Source of the DNA: a virus
IMG/VR virus record: IMGVR_UViG_3300050821_009430
Coordinates: 1 to 64,000 of that record
Reading direction: 5' to 3' (one strand)
DNA: 64,000 nucleotides
In this document: in pieces, positions 7,706-17,264 of the stretch
Layout: the number at the start of each line of letters is the position of its first letter
How positions within the stretch are numbered: position 1 is the stretch's first letter
Notes under the pieces: generated by a model
The model's input: only the letters and a program-made list of their open reading frames with translations
Databases searched by the model: none
Told to the model about the DNA's origin: nothing
Position numbers and translations under genes: made by a program

Positions 7706-10348
7706 TTACGCAGCCGGGTTGGCCGCTGGTTTTGGTACTTCGGGTGGCTGCATGGCCTCTTGATGTAACTTCGCACCTTCAAAAGCCATGCGCATCTGTT
7801 CCATTTGTACTTCCATTTCTCGCATCTTCACTTCAAGCTGCTTGACCACAATGTCTGCCTGCGAATTCTGCTGTTCGGTAGCACTGTCAAGCTGTGCGCG
7901 TTGTATCTCAGCCTGATCCTGACGGGCCTCGGCCGTCGATTGCAATTGAGTTGATTGAATATCGGCCTGAGCCTTGGCGGTTTCAGTTTGTGCCTTGATC
8001 TTGCTTACTGCAATATCCGATTGGCCCTTGGCCGCAGCAACCTGTGCCTTGATCTGTTCCGGATTAGGTTGCTGTTGCTGCTGTGCTACTCGCTTCTTGG
8101 CTTCAACCACCATTTCATCGCATAACTGCTCTATTGCGGTCTCAAGATCACGGCCCACCCTAAAAGAACGTGCGCCAAATTGCAGAAGCTTACCCAATAG
8201 CGGGATGGCTTCAGGCACTTGAGCACCCAATTGGGCGGCTTCGCCAATATATTTCGTTACCGAAGCCACAAATTCAATGCGATCCTGCTTATCTTGGGCT
8301 GCATCTGGAAAAATAGTGCTGTCAACTTCAATATCTACCCTGAAACCACGCAATCTTTCATCACGCAACAGCCCAATAGCCTTGGAAATGCGCTGCATGG
8401 CCTGCATTTTGGCCAAAAGTTCAGGCGGCATAGGCGGTTGTGGGGGTAAAATTGTGCCATTGAGGGCCAGTGGCACCGAAGGTGGTGCCTGACCCGGCAC
8501 ACTAGGCTGCATTTGGCCCCTGAAGGGCACTACATTTGAGGGCTGTTGAGGTGCCCCCATTGACATAGGCCCAGCCGGTGGCCCGTTTTGGGGCATTGCC
8601 GGGGCAGGTAATGCAGGACGCGGTGGCACGGCCCCAGCGGCCTGCGGCGGTGCACTAGGGGCAGCACCGGGGGGTGCTTGGGCAGGTGTTGGCGGTGAAA
8701 GCTCGCTCAACGGTGGCATATCGTCGGGGCCGAGCCCCTCTTCGTAAAGTGCACCTGAAACTTCAATAAGGCTTTGTGGCGAAAAGTGCTGGCACATAAT
8801 ATCTGCCATTATTCTGACCGTATCGCGTGCAAGCCGAGCCACTTCATTCTGCCGTTGAGTAAGACGGGTACCTGTTGAATTTGATTTGATACGGACGCCA
8901 CCCAATGTCTCGCGAGCATCAGAGGTGCCACGCATGATGTCGTTTATTCCAGTGAGCCGGTCCATATCCTCAAGCAATTTGCTCTTGACCATGACCAGCT
9001 CGTTAATAAGCCCAACAATATCCTTTATTGGCATGAAACTGATATTGCCGGCCACGCCGCCTTCTTCGGCAAACGCCGCCCAATCGTCCACGGGGATCAG
9101 TTCGTTCTCAACCGATTCCTGGAACATACGCTGAATATCTTTAGCGGCAGCATTATAAACGCCAGTTATTTTGGCCGCCTTGGTGAGCATCGCAATACGT
9201 TGCGTCAGCTCGTCAATCTGAATGGCCTGATCTTCGTATTGAATATAATCAGGAACAGGGATCAGAGTATTATTGGTTGGATTGGCATAAATGGGTTTGG
9301 GGGTAGGGTAAAAATTATCAAGGTTGAGCGGATCGTCTTTACGGTCACAAAGATAGTCATAGCCCATGGCAACCCAATACACGGTTTGATCGTCACGGTT
9401 CCAAATCTCAAAGACTTCACCCTTATCCTGATCGGCTGCCTGCATCGTGGTGTTTTGCGTCCTGTCACCGCGCTTATCCTTCTCAAGCGCAATGGCTTTG
9501 CCAATCTTTTTTCCGAAGCGCTTAATCAATTGATCGCGTGACAAATAGACACGCTTGCCTACCGCCGTGACCTCCTTCCAAATTCTAGCCCTTACCGGAA
9601 AGGTAAAGAAATCATTCCAGGGGATATAATCAACCGGCGTCGACTCCCGCACTACCCGATCGTCCGTATCTTCAAGTTTTTGGGTCTCAAGTTCCTTTTC
9701 TGGGTCCTCTTCAGCTTCTTCACTACCATCTTCGTCATTCAGTTGGGGGCGCTTGCGTCCTTTGGGGGTAAGCAGTTCCCTATCGTCTGGCCCAGCATCG
9801 TCATCATCACTTGAACCATAATCCCTATCTGAACCTGATGGTATATTGCCCTGCGAGTCACGCATGTCGGTTTGCGATTCAACCGGCAATGAAATACCTT
9901 CGGCAATCTCAGGCTCATAACGAACCCAGATAACGCCCTGACCGGGCAGCAAATAATCGCTGACCGATTGGCTCATGGATTCATTGAAGCCACAGATTTC
10001 AATTTCATTACGAAGAGCACGTTCAAGAATAGATGCAGCGCCACGCGCCACCGGGTCCTTATCTTTGAACCTCCGTTCGGCAATAGGCATCGGCTCACGG
10101 CCGTAAAGGGCCGGTTTTAGGATCTCCACATTGGACCACAAGGAACCATAGCGCCGTGCCCCATCCTCATTACCCAGACGGGTTCGCTCGTCACGGTAGC
10201 GCTTAACAATCTGTTCGCCGCGCTTGTAATAGCGCTTCATTTCGGAATTATCTAAAACCGTGGCAATTTGATCCAGCCAATGCTTGGCTAAACGACGGCT
10301 TTCATCACCGCCCTCAGGCCCCGCCAGTTCGTCAAGAGGAATTGCCAT
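7706..10348 (-). CDS. portal protein
   Basis: The 880-residue protein begins MAIPLDELAGPEGG and continues with KRYYKRGEQIVKRYRDER and SLWSNVEILKPALYGREP, typical for large phage portals. Residues about 160-220 are acidic and low in complexity; residues about 560-640 are Pro/Ala-rich; the last 150 residues are a Gln/Ala coiled coil (QADIQSTQLQ-type repeats). These are common in long podovirus-like portals. It forms the dodecameric ring for DNA passage. It follows the terminase with 8 bases between. Confidence 0.88.
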   Translation of the reverse strand: MAIPLDELAGPEGGDESRRLAKHWLDQIATVLDNSEMKRYYKRGEQIVKRYRDERTRLGNEDGARRYGSLWSNVEILKPALYGREPMPIAERRFKDKDPVARGAASILERALRNEIEICGFNESMSQSVSDYLLPGQGVIWVRYEPEIAEGISLPVESQTDMRDSQGNIPSGSDRDYGSSDDDDAGPDDRELLTPKGRKRPQLNDEDGSEEAEEDPEKELETQKLEDTDDRVVRESTPVDYIPWNDFFTFPVRARIWKEVTAVGKRVYLSRDQLIKRFGKKIGKAIALEKDKRGDRTQNTTMQAADQDKGEVFEIWNRDDQTVYWVAMGYDYLCDRKDDPLNLDNFYPTPKPIYANPTNNTLIPVPDYIQYEDQAIQIDELTQRIAMLTKAAKITGVYNAAAKDIQRMFQESVENELIPVDDWAAFAEEGGVAGNISFMPIKDIVGLINELVMVKSKLLEDMDRLTGINDIMRGTSDARETLGGVRIKSNSTGTRLTQRQNEVARLARDTVRIMADIMCQHFSPQSLIEVSGALYEEGLGPDDMPPLSELSPPTPAQAPPGAAPSAPPQAAGAVPPRPALPAPAMPQNGPPAGPMSMGAPQQPSNVVPFRGQMQPSVPGQAPPSVPLALNGTILPPQPPMPPELLAKMQAMQRISKAIGLLRDERLRGFRVDIEVDSTIFPDAAQDKQDRIEFVASVTKYIGEAAQLGAQVPEAIPLLGKLLQFGARSFRVGRDLETAIEQLCDEMVVEAKKRVAQQQQQPNPEQIKAQVAAAKGQSDIAVSKIKAQTETAKAQADIQSTQLQSTAEARQDQAEIQRAQLDSATEQQNSQADIVVKQLEVKMREMEVQMEQMRMAFEGAKLHQEAMQPPEVPKPAANPAA

Positions 10349-10356
10349 CTAAACCC

Positions 10357-12027
10357 TCAGTGAATTCGCACCGAACCAATTGGATGCTTTTGCTCGTTGG
10401 CTTCAAACATATCAGTCAGCGTCACCGTACAATCCACTGGATTGGTTGAGAACACTTTGGGTTTCTCAGCAGCAGGCCCCGGCTTGCGACCTGAAATCAT
10501 TTTATCAAGCACCTGACCAATGAGACCCAAAGCGTCAACAATATCGTCATTGCGGCCTGCCGGGAACGTCATCAATTCTCTCTTGAACTCTGAGAACCAT
10601 GACAAATGAAACGGACAGTAGAGCCCGTCCATCGCCATGCGGCCCCTGATTGATTGAGCACGAATTGACTTATCGCCTTTCGTTGGAAATTTAGCACGAG
10701 CAATATAAAGCTTGCGCTCACGCAAACGCTTTTCAAGAAATGGGCCGACACCACTTTTTATCTGACCTGTTTCTTCGGCCCACCCAAGGGGCCGCCATTT
10801 CTCAACCAAATTACAAAACGCTTCGATCCACTTATCAGAAGATGCTTGCTGACGCCAGAGGTCGAGCAAGAATATCCTGCTTGCATGATCCACCCCCACT
10901 ACAAGGTGGACTGTGTAGTCACCTTTGCCATCGCTGACAGCGTAATCGCTGGCCCCGTAAATGTGTAGGGCATCGCGTGCCGGGGCTTTGTTATTAGGCC
11001 ACGGCTTTAGCCAGTCACCCTGGAAGAAATCGCCTGTATCCGGTGCGGGCCGCTGCTGATAAAGCGAGGACCAAGTACGTGGCTGGCGTTTGAATGTTTC
11101 AAAATGATCTTCAGGGAACCATTCAGGCCAAATACGTTCGCCCACTTTACGGCCTATGGGATCATCAGCCCGTTCACAAATTGCTGGCAGGCAAACTACA
11201 TACCAATCATTACCATCCCGGCATTTCACCCAACCAGATTCACCATTATAATCTTCTGGCAAAATCCGACCGGCTGGATCGTCCTCATGCCATCTAGTAA
11301 CGATACCAATTTCGAAAGCATTCGGCTTTTTGCGGGTCAGCAAGTCGTCGGTATATGCATCCCAAGTTTTATTTCTAACCAATTCAGAATCAGCTTGCTC
11401 ACGACCCTTAATCAGATCATCCCAAATAATACCATCAGCACGATTACCAGTAATACCTGTTAGAATACCGGCCGCCATCCATTCACTGCCATTAGTGAGT
11501 GACCATTCGTCCACTGCCGCAGATTCTTCAGATAAAGTTGAATCGAAAATACGCCTGAAATTGGTTTGTTGCACAATTGAACGAGCGCGCCTGCCAAACT
11601 TCTTAGGAAGCTCACTGCCATAACTGGCCACAATTATTGAGCGTTTTAGGAAGCGCCCAAGATAATGGGTTGGGAATACAACACTCGTATACGTGCTTTT
11701 AGCACTACCTGGGGGCATCAGCCCCATAAGGCGGGGGATTTGTCCATCTTCTACTTTTTGGAGACAATCAAGCCATAAAAGGTGGTGAGCACCAAAATGC
11801 TTAGGGGCCGGTACAAACTGTTCGCGTTCCTGGTCGTCCTCAATTGAGCCGTTCGTCGGGACCGTGGGGATTTCTATCGAGCTTGCGTAAGTCAGCAGGC
11901 TGTTCCTTGCCCTTAACCGTTTTTGCCGTTCGTCCTGCAATAGCTTCAACTCGTCTGAGAGCCTCTTCAACTCTCTCATTGAGTTCGGTGCTGCTGACTT
12001 CGGTGAGTTTGCCATTGGCATCAACAT
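10357..12027 (-). CDS. terL: terminase large subunit
   Basis: The ATP-driven packaging motor and nuclease. The ATPase domain has the Walker A variant LMPPGSAKST (about residue 105), known in this TerL branch, and Walker B ADGIIWDDLIKG (about 199-210). The C-terminal nuclease domain has ASDYAVSDGKGDYTVHLVVG (about 362-381) and a late Asp in NDDIVDALG. The listed start overlaps the upstream gene by 188 bases and has no ribosome site; the true start may be the Met at 11979 or later, without loss of a known domain. It is followed directly by the portal gene. Confidence 0.92.
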   Translation of the reverse strand: MLMPMANSPKSAAPNSMRELKRLSDELKLLQDERQKRLRARNSLLTYASSIEIPTVPTNGSIEDDQEREQFVPAPKHFGAHHLLWLDCLQKVEDGQIPRLMGLMPPGSAKSTYTSVVFPTHYLGRFLKRSIIVASYGSELPKKFGRRARSIVQQTNFRRIFDSTLSEESAAVDEWSLTNGSEWMAAGILTGITGNRADGIIWDDLIKGREQADSELVRNKTWDAYTDDLLTRKKPNAFEIGIVTRWHEDDPAGRILPEDYNGESGWVKCRDGNDWYVVCLPAICERADDPIGRKVGERIWPEWFPEDHFETFKRQPRTWSSLYQQRPAPDTGDFFQGDWLKPWPNNKAPARDALHIYGASDYAVSDGKGDYTVHLVVGVDHASRIFLLDLWRQQASSDKWIEAFCNLVEKWRPLGWAEETGQIKSGVGPFLEKRLRERKLYIARAKFPTKGDKSIRAQSIRGRMAMDGLYCPFHLSWFSEFKRELMTFPAGRNDDIVDALGLIGQVLDKMISGRKPGPAAEKPKVFSTNPVDCTVTLTDMFEANEQKHPIGSVRIH

Positions 12028-12463
12028 TCAGGTTAGTATTGGTCTGGTTTGGCTTGCCATAGGCCCGATTAAAGATAACCTCTGCCGCTGCAACCGCGAT
12101 ATTATCCGGCGCGTTTGGATCATTGACGATTTCAGCCATCCGCTTCATGGCCTGCGTAGCGTGCGTCCGCGCCATGTTTTGAATTTCACGGGCCTCACGA
12201 GCCACCGTCGTTCGTAATCTTATCCGTGGGCTTCTAAGCTTGGCTTTTTCCTTACTTTTTGACATTTTTCTTTTTCCTACAGCTCTAAGTTCTGCGTGCC
12301 TTTTCCAAGTCTTCCTTAACCCCGCAAAACGCCTGCTGTTGGCTTCCGGTGTTAAATTCTCGGCAAGAGCATAGCTGTTACCTTCCCCAAAAAATCCAGC
12401 CCCCTGAACCAAATGAAGCCGTACAGGGCCTTTATAGGGCATCGAAAGACGACGCTTAGCCAT
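11840..12463 (-). CDS. putative terminase small subunit
   Basis: A basic 207-residue protein directly ahead of and overlapping terL. The segment ATQAMKRMAEIVNDPNAPDN followed by IAVAAAEVIFNRAYGKP is typical of small proteins coded before large terminases and of a helical DNA-recognition domain. The N-terminal 80 residues are Arg/Lys-rich. The start at 12463 has only a weak ribosome site; an internal Met near residue 67 is possible. Role inferred from place and the helical segment. Confidence 0.65.
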   Translation of the reverse strand: MAKRRLSMPYKGPVRLHLVQGAGFFGEGNSYALAENLTPEANSRRFAGLRKTWKRHAELRAVGKRKMSKSKEKAKLRSPRIRLRTTVAREAREIQNMARTHATQAMKRMAEIVNDPNAPDNIAVAAAEVIFNRAYGKPNQTNTNLNVDANGKLTEVSSTELNERVEEALRRVEAIAGRTAKTVKGKEQPADLRKLDRNPHGPDERLN

Positions 12464-12474
12464 TGTAATTTTTC

Positions 12475-12774
12475 TTACGGACGATACACATTTGGTACTT
12501 TGTATTTGCCCTTGCCAAGTTGGTGAGCATCCGGGGCACCTGACAATCTCAAATGCCCTTTGTGGGCGTGTGGGGGGTGGCCATAGCCATGGGCACCTTT
12601 GACATGCCCCGGCTTGAACGGCTTCTGTAACGTCCCAAGCCCGTGTGCCATACCGGGCTTCTCAGGCACCGTTGGTGAAGCATAGCCACCAATTGCCGGC
12701 CCTTGGATTGGGTTCTTGCCCGCAATTTCACTCTCTGGAACAACAGGCGTTTGGCTGTAGAACTTCTTCGGCAT
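12475..12774 (-). CDS. His/Gly/Pro-rich small protein
   Basis: Ninety-nine residues, rich in Gly, Pro, His and Lys (GHVKGAHGYGHPPHAHKGH), with little predicted fold. Its start overlaps the stop of the upstream gene, which has a similar composition. Likely disordered; no function recognised. Confidence 0.6.
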   Translation of the reverse strand: MPKKFYSQTPVVPESEIAGKNPIQGPAIGGYASPTVPEKPGMAHGLGTLQKPFKPGHVKGAHGYGHPPHAHKGHLRLSGAPDAHQLGKGKYKVPNVYRP

Positions 12775-13445
12775 TAACGCTTGCCCACCTGATGAGCACC
12801 TTTGTGGCCAGAGACCCGGTGAAATCCACTCTTATGCGTCCCGGTAAAGCCGTGTGCACCATCGGTTTTGGGCATCTTGAAAGTATGTGCCGGCCCCATG
12901 CCATGCCCAATATGATGTTCTGCTATATCTTTCCTGCCCGCACCAATGCTCTTACCATGCGGTTGCTTATGATTTTCGTCAGTGTTGGTCTTACCGACAA
13001 GTTCGGTGCCACGCTTCTCACTGCCAACATTGGCCACCGGCTCTTCTGAATGATGTTCCTTGCCGCTGGCTTCACTGCCCCAATGTTCCCAAAGCTCACC
13101 CTGATAATCGTTGTGCCCATGAGGCTTATCAATAGGCGGTTCGCCAGTTGATTTGCCATGAGGCTGCTTCGCCTGAGCGCCCCCATCGTATTCGCCATAC
13201 GGTGGCTTACCCTCGCGCTTGAAGCCCGGATTACCGGGGAAGTGCCCGCTCCGGTCATACCCATCTTCTTTTTTTGGTTTTGACTGTTTGCTTTCTGAAA
13301 GACCAATAGCAATTGCTTGCTTGGGATTTTTGACCACGGGGCCTTTCTTTGAACCGGAATGAAGGTCACCTTCAGAGAATTTATGCATCTCAGTGTGCAT
13401 GACTTTTCTCTTCTCAGCTTTGGTCCGTGTCGGTCCGATTGGCAT
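12774..13445 (-). CDS. DUF6496-like phage protein with long His-rich tail
   Basis: The 223-residue protein has near its N-terminus the pattern VMHTEMHKFSEGDLHSGSKK and VVKNPKQAIAIGLSES, matching a short domain (DUF6496-type) common in phage and bacterial proteins. The remaining 160 residues are low-complexity and rich in Gly, His, Lys and Glu, with repeated KQPHGKS units. ATG at 13445 is preceded by AGGAGA. Function unknown. Confidence 0.65.
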   Translation of the reverse strand: MPIGPTRTKAEKRKVMHTEMHKFSEGDLHSGSKKGPVVKNPKQAIAIGLSESKQSKPKKEDGYDRSGHFPGNPGFKREGKPPYGEYDGGAQAKQPHGKSTGEPPIDKPHGHNDYQGELWEHWGSEASGKEHHSEEPVANVGSEKRGTELVGKTNTDENHKQPHGKSIGAGRKDIAEHHIGHGMGPAHTFKMPKTDGAHGFTGTHKSGFHRVSGHKGAHQVGKR

Positions 13446-13454
13446 CACATTCTC

Positions 13455-13838
13455 CTAGTTGGAAAGACCTTCAACAATTCGCAGCGTGGTAGTGCTGGTA
13501 CTGGTTATGGCCGCCACATACCAACCTGCTGCATTAGGCGTGGGATTTGGCACCGTCAAGGTTACCGAAGTATTTCCCGGCAACGAATAATTACTGGTGG
13601 TAGCGGCAGTATTTGAAGCACTGCCAATGTTATAGAAAAGTTCCTGTGACGATATATTGTAAAGAATAACACTGGGGCCGCATCCAGAAAGCTGAACATT
13701 CCCCGAAGACCCGCTAACTGACAAAGTATGTGCGGAACAAGGAGCCATCCCAGTAGGTGGCTGCTGTGCCCAAGAAACCTGGATACATGAAAGAGCAGCA
13801 ACTAGAAGGGCTAAAATAAGTCTGCCCGTCATATTCAT
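13455..13838 (-). CDS. exported small protein with signal peptide
   Basis: The 127-residue protein starts with a clear secretion signal: RLILALLVAALSCIQVSWAQ with likely cleavage after VSWA. The mature part is rich in Ser, Thr, Asn and Val, with two Cys. Its ATG overlaps the TGA of the cold-shock gene (ATGA), so the two are translationally coupled. A phage gene for a periplasmic or surface protein may act on entry exclusion or envelope; role unknown. Confidence 0.7.
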   Translation of the reverse strand: MNMTGRLILALLVAALSCIQVSWAQQPPTGMAPCSAHTLSVSGSSGNVQLSGCGPSVILYNISSQELFYNIGSASNTAATTSNYSLPGNTSVTLTVPNPTPNAAGWYVAAITSTSTTTLRIVEGLSN

Positions 13839-14080
13839 GATGTTGCCTTTTCGTCTTTTACTTTGACTTCCGTAGCGTAGAGGCCTTTTGGGCCTTTGAC
13901 AGCGGCAAAACTTACCTGAAGGCCATCGTTGAGCAGTACAATGCCTGACTTTCTTAATTCTTTTATGTGAACAAAAATATCCTGTTTTCCATCCGGCAAT
14001 GTGATAAAACCATAGCCTTTTTGCGGATCAAACCATTTCACACGGCCTTCTGAGGGAAGAACTTCACCTTCCATAGACAT
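13835..14080 (-). CDS. cold-shock domain protein (CspA family)
   Basis: Eighty-one residues forming a single cold-shock domain. RNP1 is KGYGFITL and RNP2 is DIFVHI; the RVKWFDPQKGYGFI stretch is diagnostic. These proteins bind single-stranded RNA or DNA and melt secondary structure. GAGGT stands before the ATG. A phage copy could aid translation of structured late mRNAs, such as the intron-bearing capsid transcript; that link is a guess. Confidence 0.9.
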   Translation of the reverse strand: MSMEGEVLPSEGRVKWFDPQKGYGFITLPDGKQDIFVHIKELRKSGIVLLNDGLQVSFAAVKGPKGLYATEVKVKDEKATS

Positions 14081-14167
14081 TGTTCAACCTCACCATCACG
14101 CTTTGTCGCTGAAATAAACAACACGATGGCTAGTTTATTCCGTGTGTTCTGTCAAGATGGACGAAGA
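14081..14167 (-). promoter_or_regulatory. possible promoter or hairpin ahead of cold-shock gene
   Basis: On the minus strand TTGACA lies near 14155 but no good -10 sits 16-18 bases on. AATAAAC and GTTTATT (within 14109-14137) form an inverted repeat. This is the only gap of note between 10 and 20 kb in the leftward operon, so an internal promoter or terminator is plausible but weak. Confidence 0.3.
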
Positions 14168-14890
14168 TCAATCAGCCAGCCGATCAAGTATTATGGCCCT
14201 ACGTCCCTGCTCCAATTCGTGAAGCTTATGGCCTGAGCTAATATAAGAATTTGATCGCATCAATTGTAAACGCTCATTCAGCCGTTCTGGTTCCAAAACT
14301 ACCGAGAAATTAAAGCTATCGTGAAACATGAAATGCTTGGACCACACCGCTGGACGTGCACATTCGAATGAAAACCGTGAGGCAAGCTTCTCAGGAGCCC
14401 ATTTGAAGCCATTTGCTTCCAACTTAGGCCGGTAAACGCGGCCTAGTACTTCGTCCTCCTTAGCTTTAACTGGAAAAACGTCACGATTCTTAGATAAAAA
14501 CTGCATAAGCTTGTTGGAACGCACACCAAGACCGTTTCCTACATTAAAACCATCGTCATGCCACCATGGAGCACCGATAAAATCATATTTCAGATACTCG
14601 TCCGACCACTGCCCCGCATCAATCACCCACCCATCCCATTCAATACTCAAAAACCAGGGAGTTTTTACGAACTTATGCTGTTCATGCCAAAAGAAAGTAC
14701 AGTGATCCAACAATGTAGACCATTTCGGCACCTTTACCCATTCAGTTTTCGGTATATTCAGGTCAATATCCGAAAAAATAAGTGTATCTTCAGGTTCAAT
14801 AAGTGCCAAAGTGTCAAGAACAGCTAGACGAGCCAATTCAGGGCACAGAACATCACGCAAAACCAGTGTCACGCCCGGCAGTTTTAGCAT
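14168..14890 (-). CDS. DUF5672-type glycosyltransferase-like protein
   Basis: The 240-residue protein carries FLSIEWDGWVIDAGQWSDEY, then YDFIGAPWW and VGNGLGVRSNKLM, the core pattern of DUF5672, a family annotated as glycosyltransferase-like and often found in phage and polysaccharide loci. ATG at 14890 shares a base with the stop of the upstream gene, so translation is probably coupled. It is the last of three adjacent sugar-transfer genes. Confidence 0.75.
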   Translation of the reverse strand: MLKLPGVTLVLRDVLCPELARLAVLDTLALIEPEDTLIFSDIDLNIPKTEWVKVPKWSTLLDHCTFFWHEQHKFVKTPWFLSIEWDGWVIDAGQWSDEYLKYDFIGAPWWHDDGFNVGNGLGVRSNKLMQFLSKNRDVFPVKAKEDEVLGRVYRPKLEANGFKWAPEKLASRFSFECARPAVWSKHFMFHDSFNFSVVLEPERLNERLQLMRSNSYISSGHKLHELEQGRRAIILDRLAD

Positions 14891-15756
14891 CAACCAGCAC
14901 GCCAAATTGAGAACATGTTCCTGTTTATTTTATTGTGAGAATGTTCTGAATTGAAAGCATCTTCAAACTCTCTACACGGCTGCATTGGGGGAAAATGAGT
15001 AGCAGGGTTTGTCAGTTCGGCCAGAAAAAACCCATCAGACGAACCAATAACACGCTGCCGGCCCGCATCGGCTAGAACGGCGGGCCACCGATGATCCCAA
15101 GAATCACCGCCGAGTGATTCTAAAAATACAATATCTGCTTCGGTGAAACGTGCCAAGTAAGGCGTTGGCAAAAGATGGCACACGGCATAATGCCCTGGAA
15201 CTGGAAGCTTCCTTAAAGTGTGGCCAGATTCAGGGGTATTAAGCATAGACTGGTCAGGATCACATTCACGCCAAACCCTATGCAATACAGAAAGTGCCAA
15301 ACTGACCAATTGGGGATTGGCTAAAACACCTTCAGGCAAAGCTTGTAGAAAAGGTTCATGCTCTACCCGCACATGCGGGGCCAGCACACACAAATCAGCC
15401 CTGTTACCGGCCATGGCAATCAGGTTAGGCAATGAGCCATCCCCCCAAAACGAGTCAGGTGGGGCCATTATCATCGTGGCTTTGGCTGAAAAACATTTCT
15501 TTGCTTCAGCAATCAGACAACGGTGCAATACATCAGAAACCCCACCGCTCAAATCAATGAAATTAATCTCAAGGCTGGCATGCAGTGACATAATCGATCT
15601 AATTTGTTCTTCATTTTCTCTCAATGTATAGATAGACCACAGCACCCCTGCCGCAACACTGGCATTAAGTGGCTGACGCAGCAAAGAACGCAATGTTATA
15701 TTGTTAAATAGCTTGCAGAAAGCATCCCCGTAAACAACAGAGAAAATTCTTATCAT
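14890..15756 (-). CDS. glycosyltransferase-like protein
   Basis: A 288-residue protein starting MIRIFSVVYGDAFCKLF, like the N-terminus of GT-A style enzymes, with a possible metal/acceptor segment MAPPDSFWGDGSLPNL. Length and flanking glycosyltransferases support a role in sugar transfer. I do not recognise a named family, and a DxD motif is not clear. Confidence 0.55.
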   Translation of the reverse strand: MIRIFSVVYGDAFCKLFNNITLRSLLRQPLNASVAAGVLWSIYTLRENEEQIRSIMSLHASLEINFIDLSGGVSDVLHRCLIAEAKKCFSAKATMIMAPPDSFWGDGSLPNLIAMAGNRADLCVLAPHVRVEHEPFLQALPEGVLANPQLVSLALSVLHRVWRECDPDQSMLNTPESGHTLRKLPVPGHYAVCHLLPTPYLARFTEADIVFLESLGGDSWDHRWPAVLADAGRQRVIGSSDGFFLAELTNPATHFPPMQPCREFEDAFNSEHSHNKINRNMFSIWRAG

Positions 15757-16896
15757 CTATAACCCCAGATCCTTCAAAACCTGAGCGCCCCGGTGTTCCC
15801 ACAAATGCTTCGCAGCAATAATCTTGCGGCTCTCTGCAATTGCAAATTCACGTTCCTGCATATTTTTCAACCAAAATTTGGCATGATCAACAAAGTTATC
15901 TGAAGTAAACTCACCAAAATGAACATTTGGCTCAAAATATTCGTTCATCAAGCCTATTTTCGGTTCACCGCTAACAACGTGGGTCATGATGAAACCGCCA
16001 ACAGCCATAGCCTCAAGCACCCTTGAGTGTGGGCCAAAACCATGAGAATTCGTGTGCAGGTTTATCTTGGACGAAGAATATACCCCATAAAGTTCTTTCT
16101 CGTCCTTCGTATGAGGGGCAGATACCTTAGCAAATTCAGGATATTTATTCCAATTATTACCTTGAAATAGACAATTATCTGAAACTGTCAAAACCATCGA
16201 TGCAAGAAGAAACCTGTCGGCCCGGCGTGGGTGGTCAATGATCCAGTAACCCACCGCCTCAACTATTCTACGCCACGCCTCCTCAACCTTATCAATTTCA
16301 TGATCTCTGCTTAAGGTCTCAATAAAAGCCGCCCGCAGCGGCTCCATAAATAGGTTACCCCGCAAGCTGCCACTCAGCGGCTTGTATATCTTATCCATTT
16401 CGTTATGACAAAAAATCCCAAATGACACAGGCCCGGGCCAACGAATATCAGGAAACTCAAATTGTTCTAACGGTGGTGGGATGTACCCACAAATTGAAAT
16501 ATCGATACTTGGTTGAGGAATAGCATAAGTCAAAAGTTCTTTATCAACCCCCGTCAAAAGTACACCATCCACCCATTTGGCTGGCAGCCCCAGAGCATCA
16601 GAATCGGCCATGGCATAGATCAGATCATTCTTACCCTTGCGCTCACCGTAATAGGGCGTAGTGCCAGGGCGGAAATCCTGTACCCAGGCAATGTGCAGAA
16701 CACCCGCCGGGAGCCAACCGGGGCGCGATCTGTTTATGTCAAAAACAATATCGTGTTGTCGTAAATTTCCAATTGTGTATTCCATAGGGGGCAGCAACGT
16801 GACTTGGTGCCCGGCCCCGGCAATAGCCCCGGACAAACGGCGCAGCATGCGCCAATCATAGGGATTGTCTTCGGCAGGGGTAAAAACAAAACGCAT
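15757..16896 (-). CDS. GT-B glycosyltransferase
   Basis: The 379-residue protein begins MRFVFTPAEDNPYDWRM and ends in a CgeB/Glyco_trans_1_2-like domain: INLHTNSHGFGPHSRVLEAM followed by AVGGFIMTHV, the donor-binding signature. The start at 16896 avoids overlap with the upstream gene and begins the first beta strand; an in-frame ATG at 16926 is possible. It likely transfers an activated sugar, perhaps made by the genes upstream. Confidence 0.78.
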   Translation of the reverse strand: MRFVFTPAEDNPYDWRMLRRLSGAIAGAGHQVTLLPPMEYTIGNLRQHDIVFDINRSRPGWLPAGVLHIAWVQDFRPGTTPYYGERKGKNDLIYAMADSDALGLPAKWVDGVLLTGVDKELLTYAIPQPSIDISICGYIPPPLEQFEFPDIRWPGPVSFGIFCHNEMDKIYKPLSGSLRGNLFMEPLRAAFIETLSRDHEIDKVEEAWRRIVEAVGYWIIDHPRRADRFLLASMVLTVSDNCLFQGNNWNKYPEFAKVSAPHTKDEKELYGVYSSSKINLHTNSHGFGPHSRVLEAMAVGGFIMTHVVSGEPKIGLMNEYFEPNVHFGEFTSDNFVDHAKFWLKNMQEREFAIAESRKIIAAKHLWEHRGAQVLKDLGL

Positions 16897-16900
16897 TGCA

Positions 16901-17263
16901 CTATAATCGATTCCTTGCGGTGGCATCAAAGCCTTTTACGGCATTGAATTGATCCGTGTGCACCGTAATTGACGTAGGGTCGCCCCGTAATGCCTCAAGC
17001 ACCGCCCAATCGTCTGTGCGTTGCAGCAGCGGCATATCAGGGTCGCCGGCCCCTTCTTCGTCTCTGTACCCCTCAAACATTTCTACAAAACCAAGCACAG
17101 TTTGAACATAAGCCGGGTCCATACCCAGCTTCTTTGCTTCCTCTGCATAGGCCCTGAGCGCAGCCGGTGCAGCCGGGTCACGCGCACCCAATACAAAATG
17201 TGGCCATTTCGGAACTGTTGCATCCCTGCGAACAACAAGATACTTGCTGGACAACTGAGCCAT
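16901..17263 (-). CDS. conserved small protein
   Basis: The 120-residue protein has KYLVVRRDATVPKWPHFVLG and ARDPAAPAALRAYAEEA, a pattern I know from small proteins of alphaproteobacterial phages. No catalytic motif is visible. It sits two bases after the next small gene in the leftward operon. Confidence 0.65.
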   Translation of the reverse strand: MAQLSSKYLVVRRDATVPKWPHFVLGARDPAAPAALRAYAEEAKKLGMDPAYVQTVLGFVEMFEGYRDEEGAGDPDMPLLQRTDDWAVLEALRGDPTSITVHTDQFNAVKGFDATARNRL

Positions 17264-17264
17264 T